From assembly GCA_031259625.1 (NCBI GenBank), contig JAIRLG010000012.1:1-11307 (forward strand): a stretch of DNA of 11,307 nucleotides. The letters run 5' to 3'. Position numbers and translations under genes: made by a program. This DNA is from Puniceicoccales bacterium. Its GTDB lineage: Bacteria > Verrucomicrobiota > Verrucomicrobiae > Opitutales > LL51. Shown here in pieces: positions 6,639-11,307 of this stretch; the first letter of the stretch is position 1, and the number at the start of each line of letters is the position of its first letter. The notes under the pieces were generated by a model, which worked only from the letters and a program-made list of their open reading frames with translations, was not told the origin of the DNA and made no database searches.

Positions 6639-6694
6639 AGCTCCCACGCCCCCGGTTCCCGCAATTGACGCCCCCCTAGCTCCCACGATTGACG
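6639..6694. repeat. Short degenerate repeat beside element C
   Basis: AGCTCCCACG occurs at 6639-6648 and 6678-6687, with a related GTTCCCGCAATTGACG at 6655-6670. Two of the three copies continue into ATTGACG. The unit is about 23 nt and the first copy is shortened. It resembles the style of the array at 441-553 (degenerate, next to a cloverleaf) without sharing its sequence. Confidence 0.4.
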
Positions 6695-6720
6695 AAGTTT
6701 CCAGCGGATTCTAGAGGACG

Positions 6721-6780
6721 AATATCAGGAAAGATTCCGGCTGAAAAGTTCCCGGATAGGAGAAGTTTCCTAGGGATATT
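6721..6780 (-). terminator. Inverted repeat directly after the transporter stop codon
   Basis: AATATC (6721-6726) pairs with GATATT (6775-6780), AGGAAA (6727-6732) with TTTCCT (6766-6771), and TCCGG (6736-6740) with CCGGA (6752-6756), separated by small bulges. Its position just past the stop suits a transcript-end structure. There is no U-run after it, so it is more likely a 3' stabilising hairpin than a classical intrinsic terminator. Confidence 0.35.
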
Positions 6781-6781
6781 T

Positions 6782-8299
6782 CTAGCTGTCCGCCTCGCCC
6801 GCCACGACCCGCGCCCGCTCGACCCGCACGCTCAGCCTCTGGACCGAGAAGAGCCAGAACCCGCAGACCAGAATGAAGATCAGGAAGGAATAGGGGGCGA
6901 TGATGAAGTAGGTGGCGTTGGGGATCAGCACCAGCAGCGCGGCCTGGATCCAGGCCCCTCCGGCCTTGCCCAGACGCCCGCCGACCACGTCGACCACCGC
7001 CTTACCCTTCACCTTCATCTCTTCGTCCAGCGGGATGTAGGCCATCTCCTTGGTCAGGTCGAAGAGCGCGTACTTGGTCGATTTGCAGATGATCAGGATC
7101 ACCGTGCCCAGGAGGACGGCGGCGAAGAGCGGCGTCAGGCCGACGGCCCCCAGAATAGGGGCCAGGTTTTCGCGGAAGAGCACGAAGATGAAGAACAGAC
7201 TGCCCAGCAGGAGGATGAGCGCGGGCGTAATGGCCGCCGCGATCAGCCAGCGGAACAGGCGCAGGATATTGCCCCCCACGATCATCATGACCATCGAGAC
7301 GATCCCCGTCCAAAAGGTGTACCAGCTCATGTAGGTATTGAAGGCATTGGGACTGCCGCAGTGCATGCCCACCTGCTTCTTCCAGAGCACTTCGATGAGG
7401 TTGACGCTGGTGCCGTAGCAGATGATCAGGGAGGCGATGAAGAGCAGGTAGGGAGAGGTGAGGATCGTCATCAGGCTCTGGAGAAACGGCGCCTTTTTCT
7501 TCTTCTTGGAAACCCCGGGCAGCTCGGGCTTGTCGTAGAAGCGCCTATCCGTCAGGATATGGCGGTAGATCCAGCGGTAGATCAGCATGGTCGAAACGCC
7601 GGACAGCACCACGAAGCCCATCAGCCAGTGGAGCGAGACCTGCCAGCGATCCACCCCCGGCATCTCCGGGATGTTGGAAAACTTTTCCCCGAACCAGCCG
7701 GAGAACAGCAGGGCCAGCTGCGCCACCAGGCCGAAAAAGGCATAGACCCGCTTCGATTCCGAGGTCTTGGTCACCTGGTTGGCGAACTGCCAGAAGGACA
7801 GGGAGAGGATGGCGCTTCCCCATATCTCGGCCAGGATATAGAACAGCGCGTACGACCAGATGCCGACGAGGGCCAAGGGCCACTTGAGGAAACCCGGAGC
7901 GGCCGCTTGCCAGGCCCGAACCGTCTCCTGGGCCGGGTGCAGGAGGTCCAGATGGGGATAAATCAGGAAGGCGAAGGCGCCGAAAAAGATAATGAAGGGC
8001 GAGAGGGTGGCGTAGAACAGGTGCTCGTTGCTCAGAAGATCGCTCGCCTTCGTGTAGAGCAGCATGAAGATGATGGCCGATGGCATGACGCAGAAGCCTT
8101 TTAGGAAAGGGATCACCTCCGCATCCGATCCCGGTCCGGTCACCACCAGGGCATCCTTGATATTTCTTAAACAGGAGTAGTTGAAGAGGATGAAGAAGAA
8201 GATCAGGCTCATGGGGATGACCTTTTTCAGCTCATAGGCGTGGAGTGGAAAGAATATCCTGCGCCACCGACCGAATTCCGATGCTGTTAATTCTGCCAT
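6782..8299 (-). CDS. tlc: ATP/ADP-type nucleotide transporter (Tlc/NTT family)
   Basis: A 505-residue inner-membrane carrier with about 11-12 hydrophobic segments, of the family found in Chlamydiae, Rickettsiales and plastids. Members exchange host ATP for ADP or import nucleotides or NAD. Family hallmarks are clear: LRNIKDALVVTGPGSDAE (44-61; usually LRDTKD), LAEIWGS (156-162), NLIEVLWKK (300-308) and KYALFDLTKEMAYIPLDEE (409-427), running into VKGKAVVDVVGGRLGKAGGA. Charged residues shown to matter in plant NTT1 have likely counterparts in Lys48, Glu158, Glu303 and Lys431 or Lys433. Length is normal. The ATG at 8299 has no obvious Shine-Dalgarno sequence. A consensus-like promoter lies about 320 nt upstream and would place cloverleaf element D in the leader. 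Whether it exchanges ATP/ADP or imports nucleotides cannot be decided from sequence. Confidence 0.93.
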   Translation of the reverse strand: MAELTASEFGRWRRIFFPLHAYELKKVIPMSLIFFFILFNYSCLRNIKDALVVTGPGSDAEVIPFLKGFCVMPSAIIFMLLYTKASDLLSNEHLFYATLSPFIIFFGAFAFLIYPHLDLLHPAQETVRAWQAAAPGFLKWPLALVGIWSYALFYILAEIWGSAILSLSFWQFANQVTKTSESKRVYAFFGLVAQLALLFSGWFGEKFSNIPEMPGVDRWQVSLHWLMGFVVLSGVSTMLIYRWIYRHILTDRRFYDKPELPGVSKKKKKAPFLQSLMTILTSPYLLFIASLIICYGTSVNLIEVLWKKQVGMHCGSPNAFNTYMSWYTFWTGIVSMVMMIVGGNILRLFRWLIAAAITPALILLLGSLFFIFVLFRENLAPILGAVGLTPLFAAVLLGTVILIICKSTKYALFDLTKEMAYIPLDEEMKVKGKAVVDVVGGRLGKAGGAWIQAALLVLIPNATYFIIAPYSFLIFILVCGFWLFSVQRLSVRVERARVVAGEADS

Positions 8300-8428
8300 G
8301 ATCGTTATCTGCTGTGAAAACTCGTTTTTAAGGTGCGTCTAAGGTGAGCTCCTAGCTGAAACCGCTTTCCGCTGATAAAGCAAGCTTTTTCTCCCGGTCG
8401 GGTGTGTTCTTCTCGCCGGGCTTCCCGC

Positions 8429-8550
8429 TGGGCGCGATGGCCGGTCGCCGGCCGCGCGGCTCCGCCGCGCGCCGGCGACCCCGGTCCGGCGCCCGCTCCG
8501 CGGAGCGGGCGCCGGACCTCCTTTGCTCCGCAAAGGGGCCATCGCGCCCA
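8429..8550. other. Cloverleaf-like palindromic element D (closing stem plus three hairpins)
   Basis: A perfect 14-bp closing stem (8429-8442 with 8537-8550) encloses three hairpins. Hairpin 1 is 8443-8480 (17 bp with one bulged C, TCC loop). Hairpin 2 is the perfect 36-base palindrome 8483-8518. Hairpin 3 is 8520-8536 (7 bp, TCC loop). Junction bases 8481-8482 and 8519 are unpaired. It lies 130 nt upstream of the transporter start. Compared with element B, the closing-stem pair G8431-C8548 is C4459-G4578 in B, and the hairpin 3 base pair C8520-G8536 is G4550-C4566 in B. Both are compensating swaps. Confidence 0.82.
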
Positions 8551-8628
8551 AAAAAAACCATACCCAACCATACCCCTTACAAAAACCCTATTCCCCCATC
8601 CCCGTATTCCCAGGCCCCAGCCGCTCCC

Positions 8629-8656
8629 ATGTTAGGAAATTCCTTCGCCCTGTCAA
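8629..8656 (-). promoter_or_regulatory. Likely sigma-70-type promoter for the transporter gene
   Basis: On the minus strand a perfect TTGACA (8656-8651) is followed after 16 bp by TAACAT (8634-8629). Transcription would start near 8622 and run through element D into the transporter, giving a leader of about 320 nt. This is the best -35 match in the window's spacers. Confidence 0.5.
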
Positions 8657-8863
8657 CAGAACCTTAGCGGGAAAATCCCCGGCGGGAAAAAGAAGGTTCG
8701 CTCCCCTAGAAACCGAAATATCCGGGACGCGGGAATGCCGCCGGCCTGGGGCTGCGGCACCGGGGATGCGTGAGCCCCACCGGGCCAGGAGGCGGATGGA
8801 TGATGCCGGAGCTCAGGGAGAGCGGACGATTCCGAAGGCCGGCCCGTAGGACTTTTTCAGGCT
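8657..8863. other. Spacer between the pseudopilin and the transporter promoter
   Basis: No convincing coding frame is present. A GGGGCT/AGCCCC stem (8748-8753 with 8773-8778, 19-nt loop) is the only notable fold. I searched by eye for SRP RNA, tmRNA and RNase P RNA signatures and found none. Confidence 0.3.
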
Positions 8864-9646
8864 TCAGGCCCCGTCGCGCGGGTAGAAGGGCAGGAGCTTC
8901 GTCCCGAAAAGGCCGTAGGACTGGAGAAAAGCCTCCCGGCTCTCCGGCGACAGGCCTCCCCATTGCTTCTGGAGCGAAGGGGGCAGCAGCACCATGTGGA
9001 TGGCCAGCCACTTGGGTTCATCGGTCAAGACCAGGTCTCCCCTCGCCCAGGCCCGCCAGGAGAAGAACTCGGGAAAATCCCCGTACACGAGGAGATTGTC
9101 GCCCGATGGCAGAAGGCTCTCGGCGGCGTACTGGATCTTCCAGGCGACGATCCGGTCGGTAAAAAGGGTCTCCGGCAGAATGCCCGGTGTCGGCCCGGGA
9201 AACAGTTTGCGGAATGAGGGATAGGCCCCGCTCCCCAAGCCGAAGGAATCGCAGAGCGCCAGTGACTCCGCCGAAGGCTCCACCGACGCGGAGCGGTACA
9301 CGGCCTGGACCTCGGGAGCCTCCGCCCAAACCCACAGGATGTACTCCGGCTGCCCCCCTTCGCTCCGGCTGGACAGGATCAGCTGCGTCCCATTGCCCAA
9401 GACCTGAAGATCGTCTCCGGCGTTGTCGGGATGACAGACCAGGCGATCCCAATCTCCCTGGAGCCGCTGAAAGAGGCGCTCCTTCTCCTCCGCCAGCCGC
9501 AGCACCTCCCGCTGCCGGGACCAGCGGCCGGCCACGCGGGTCCAGGGAGGCAGGACGAGGAGGACGAGTGTGAGCAAGAGGACGCTCACCACCAGCAGCT
9601 CCAGGAGCGAAAAGCCCGCCCGGCATCCCTGTCTCACGGAAGCCAT
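8864..9646 (-). CDS. Pseudopilin-like protein with type IV prepilin N-terminus
   Basis: A 260-residue protein with a classical prepilin signal: leader MASVRQGCRAG, then FSLLELLVV, with cleavage expected after Gly11 and Glu at mature position 5. A single hydrophobic helix runs to about residue 34 and a coiled-coil-prone segment (RQREVLRLAEEKERLFQRL) follows. The C-terminal globular part (about 60-260) is not recognised. It is rich in Trp, Pro and Leu and resembles the orphan pseudopilins that verrucomicrobial genomes carry in large numbers. It would be inserted in the inner membrane and processed by a prepilin peptidase. The start is set by the leader; a longer frame would begin at 9799 inside repeat DNA. 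No good ribosome site precedes the ATG, and no other secretion or pilus gene is nearby. Confidence 0.78.
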   Translation of the reverse strand: MASVRQGCRAGFSLLELLVVSVLLLTLVLLVLPPWTRVAGRWSRQREVLRLAEEKERLFQRLQGDWDRLVCHPDNAGDDLQVLGNGTQLILSSRSEGGQPEYILWVWAEAPEVQAVYRSASVEPSAESLALCDSFGLGSGAYPSFRKLFPGPTPGILPETLFTDRIVAWKIQYAAESLLPSGDNLLVYGDFPEFFSWRAWARGDLVLTDEPKWLAIHMVLLPPSLQKQWGGLSPESREAFLQSYGLFGTKLLPFYPRDGA

Positions 9647-9666
9647 GGAGAGACAAAAGCACCACC

Positions 9667-9908
9667 CTTCCGCTGAAAGGTCTCTCCACTCAGGGAGTTG
9701 AAGAGGTTCCTCCGCTGAAAGGCCTTCCCGCTCGCAGGGCCGAAAATGCCCCTCCGCCAAAGGGCATTGTTGCTGATGGGGCTGAAAATAACCCTCCATC
9801 GAAGGGCATCCCCGCTACTCATGAGGCAGAAAAGGCTCTTCCGCCGAAGGACGTCGCCGCTCATGAGGCTGAGAATGACCCTCTGCCGAAAGATGTGAGG
9901 CTGAAAGT
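9667..9908 (-). repeat. Degenerate tandem repeat, 42-nt unit, six copies, frame-preserving
   Basis: Units start at 9667, 9709, 9751, 9793, 9838 and 9880 on the plus strand, each opening with a form of CCTCCGCTGAAAGG. Offsets are 42, 42, 42, 45 and 42 bases, all multiples of three. On the minus strand one frame is open from a TTG at 10011 to a TGA at 9634-9636 and reads them as about 14-residue repeats (for example ALWRRGIFGPASGK, AFQRRNLFNSLSGE). That frame overlaps the pseudopilin start by 13 nt. It may be a translated repeat protein or simply non-coding repeat DNA. Confidence 0.7.
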
Positions 9909-9964
9909 AAATCACCGTTCCCATCGAATTCCAAAAACCCTGTGCGACTTGGGCCTCATCTTGG

Positions 9965-10196
9965 CGAAAATCCATCCCCTTGTCTCGCTTAAAAGTGAAG
10001 GAGGTATCCAAAAATCATCTTCTTTATCTTGCCTAAAAAAGAAAAGGAAATCCATTCCTCTCTGTCTTGTTTAAAGGCAAAAAGGAGGAGGCCAAAATTC
10101 ATTCCCTCTCTGTATCGCCTGAAAATGGAGGGGGAATCTAAAAGTCCATTCCTCTCTGCCTCGCCTGAAAACGAAGGGAGGGAAATCCGAGATTCC
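9965..10196. repeat. Degenerate tandem repeat, 44-48-nt unit, five copies
   Basis: Units begin at 9965, 10011, 10055, 10102 and 10149. The last three share TTCC(C)TCTCTG, then a block like TCGCCTGAAAA and a purine-rich GAAGGAGGGAAATC segment. Unit lengths vary (46, 44, 47, 47, 48) and do not keep a reading frame. It differs from a CRISPR array in having no separate unique spacers. It lies between the FKBP gene and the 42-nt array, which shares a loose CGCTGAAA core with it. Confidence 0.7.
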
Positions 10197-10251
10197 CCTC
10201 CCTGGGTGTGAGAAATTCTGCCGAGCCCCTGCCTAATTCCGCCTCCGGGCT

Positions 10252-11307
10252 CTAGTCGGAGCTTGCCGGCCGCTCCGGGGTTCCGTCGAATTCCGAGGAC
10301 TCCCCCTCTTCGGAAGAACTGTCCGAGAATAGGGCCGAGCCGGACTCCTTCCCCGCCTGGCCCTCTTTCTCGCCCTTGTCCTTTCCCTTCTCCTTCAGCG
10401 CCGTCTGGAGCGCCTCCAGGTCGAACTTCGGCTTCGGCGCGTCCTTGAAATCGACCAGCTCCACCTCGAAGCAGAGCAGCGAGCCCGCCGGAATCTCCGG
10501 CAGATCGTGATCCCCGTAGCCCAGGTCGGACGGGATCCACAGCTGCACCACCCCGCCTTTGGCCACCAGCGGCACCCCTTCGCTGAAGCCGGGAATCACG
10601 TGCCCCAGCGGGAAGGAGGCCGGGTCTCGCCCCTTGGAGCTGTCGAAGACCTTTCCATCGATGAGCTTTCCGGTGTAGTGGATCGTCACCTCGTGTTCCG
10701 GACCCGGATGCGCCCCTTCGCCCGCCTTAAGGATCTTGTAGCGCAGGCCACTGTCCGTCTTCTTGACCTCCGGATCCTTGTCCAGGGTCTTGAGAAAATC
10801 CTCCGCCTTCTTCTTGTTCACCGCCGCCGTTTTCTTCATCTCCTCCTCCCGAATCTTGGCCTGGGCCTCGGCCTTCTGCCGGAAGAACGGCATCGCCTCC
10901 TTCATCGCCTCCTCCTTCAGCTCACCCCCTTCGGCAAAGCCCTCCACCACGCACCGGAGCTGCTCCGGCGTCAGGCCCAGCTCCTCAAGGCTCGACTGCT
11001 TGCGGATCAGCCGGCCCAAGGTCCGGCAGTGCCGGCACTCCTCCTCCTTCGTGAAGACCTTGGGCTTCTCGGCCTCCGGCTCACCGGCTGAGGGGATTTC
11101 CGGCTTCGCCGCAGCGGGCTTCGGGGCCCCGGGGGCCGGCGATTCCTTCGGCTCGGCGGCCGGCGGCGGCCCGGCCGGCACCGCAGTCGCAGCCGCGCCA
11201 GCCGATTCCTGCGGCTTCACTGTTGAGACGCTGGCGCTCGCCGGCGCCCCGGCCTTATGCCTCTTGCCCGGCCCGCCGGCGGCCAGAACGCTACCGGCCC
11301 CACAGCA
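10252..11307 (-). CDS. Secreted FKBP-type peptidyl-prolyl isomerase, N-terminus beyond window edge
   Basis: An FKBP-fold prolyl cis-trans isomerase of the Mip/FkpA type. The frame is open to the right edge, giving 351 visible residues. The first visible ones (CCGAGSVLAAGG) look like the end of a signal peptide with a VLA-A cleavage site, so a GTG start at 11220 is unlikely and the protein is probably periplasmic. Order: a Pro/Ala-rich linker (about 20-75), a CRHC motif (91-94), an alpha-helical, Lys/Glu-rich dimerisation-like segment (to about 180), the FKBP domain (about 184-287) and an acidic Ser/Glu tail (about 319-351). Active-site features are present: VTIHYTG, GKVFDSS, LGHVIPGFSEG (Phe where the family often has Trp), WIPSDLGYGD and PAGSLLCFEVELVDF. 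The first codons lie outside the window. Confidence 0.9.
   Translation of the reverse strand, partial: CCGAGSVLAAGGPGKRHKAGAPASASVSTVKPQESAGAAATAVPAGPPPAAEPKESPAPGAPKPAAAKPEIPSAGEPEAEKPKVFTKEEECRHCRTLGRLIRKQSSLEELGLTPEQLRCVVEGFAEGGELKEEAMKEAMPFFRQKAEAQAKIREEEMKKTAAVNKKKAEDFLKTLDKDPEVKKTDSGLRYKILKAGEGAHPGPEHEVTIHYTGKLIDGKVFDSSKGRDPASFPLGHVIPGFSEGVPLVAKGGVVQLWIPSDLGYGDHDLPEIPAGSLLCFEVELVDFKDAPKPKFDLEALQTALKEKGKDKGEKEGQAGKESGSALFSDSSSEEGESSEFDGTPERPASSD

Noticed and set aside
6689..8104. Plus-strand ORF of 471 codons opposite the transporter
   Set aside because: It is antisense to a clear membrane protein. Its Gln/His/Asp/Glu-rich product is what hydrophobic codons give on the opposite strand.
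8305..8571. Minus-strand ORF of 88 codons upstream of the transporter
   Set aside because: It runs through the palindromes of element D. Its Arg/Ala/Gly-rich product reflects the hairpin sequence.
9647..9799. Longer pseudopilin start at 9799
   Set aside because: The added 51 residues come from the 42-nt repeat DNA and would bury the prepilin leader, which must be near the N-terminus for cleavage.
9965..10196. CRISPR array
   Set aside because: Unit length is near 46 nt with no separation into conserved repeats and unique spacers. Divergence is spread over the whole unit and no cas gene is seen.

Overview
This is a GC-rich bacterial window in which every recognisable gene lies on the minus strand. 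The gene content suggests a PVC-type bacterium (Verrucomicrobiota or a relative) with an intracellular or host-dependent lifestyle. The strongest hint is a complete ATP/ADP-type nucleotide transporter of the Tlc/NTT family, which is typical of bacteria living inside eukaryotic cells. A pseudopilin, a DciA-like protein and an ATP-cone NrdA of the Chlamydia/Verrucomicrobia/Pseudomonas kind fit this, but the taxon is inference.

Layout from left to right, with transcription running right to left: the 5' part of tadA (1-370, cut by the window edge); a 23-nt degenerate tandem repeat and cloverleaf element A (441-642); dciA/DUF721 (805-1182); a 956-residue NrdA homologue (1332-4202); cloverleaf element B (4459-4578); an OmpR-type response regulator (4612-5490); a HAD-family phosphatase (5529-6170); a 600-bp spacer with a 121-bp inverted-repeat-bounded AT-rich segment, cloverleaf element C and short repeats (6180-6780); the nucleotide transporter (6782-8299); cloverleaf element D and a likely promoter (8429-8656); a pseudopilin (8864-9646); two arrays of degenerate 42-48-nt repeats (9667-10196); and a secreted FKBP-type prolyl isomerase whose N-terminus lies beyond the right edge (10252-11307).

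Two things stand out. First, four intergenic spacers each hold a DNA element that folds into the same unusual shape. A 12-14 bp closing stem encloses exactly three hairpins that abut with 1-3 unpaired bases, like a four-way junction or cloverleaf. Elements B and D are sequence relatives, and at two positions they differ by compensating base-pair swaps. A and C share the shape but not the sequence. None resembles a tRNA. I know of no named repeat family with this layout. Second, the NrdA homologue is open over its whole length and keeps the fold and the ATP-cone. It has lost the thiyl-radical cysteine (now Asp), one of the two active-site redox cysteines, the Tyr-Tyr radical relay and the C-terminal cysteine pair, so it looks like a pseudoenzyme.

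The genes do not form one pathway. They are housekeeping genes (tRNA editing, helicase loading, nucleotide metabolism and uptake, protein folding) separated by large, repeat-filled spacers. The NrdA homologue and the nucleotide importer could both relate to dependence on host nucleotides, which is inference.
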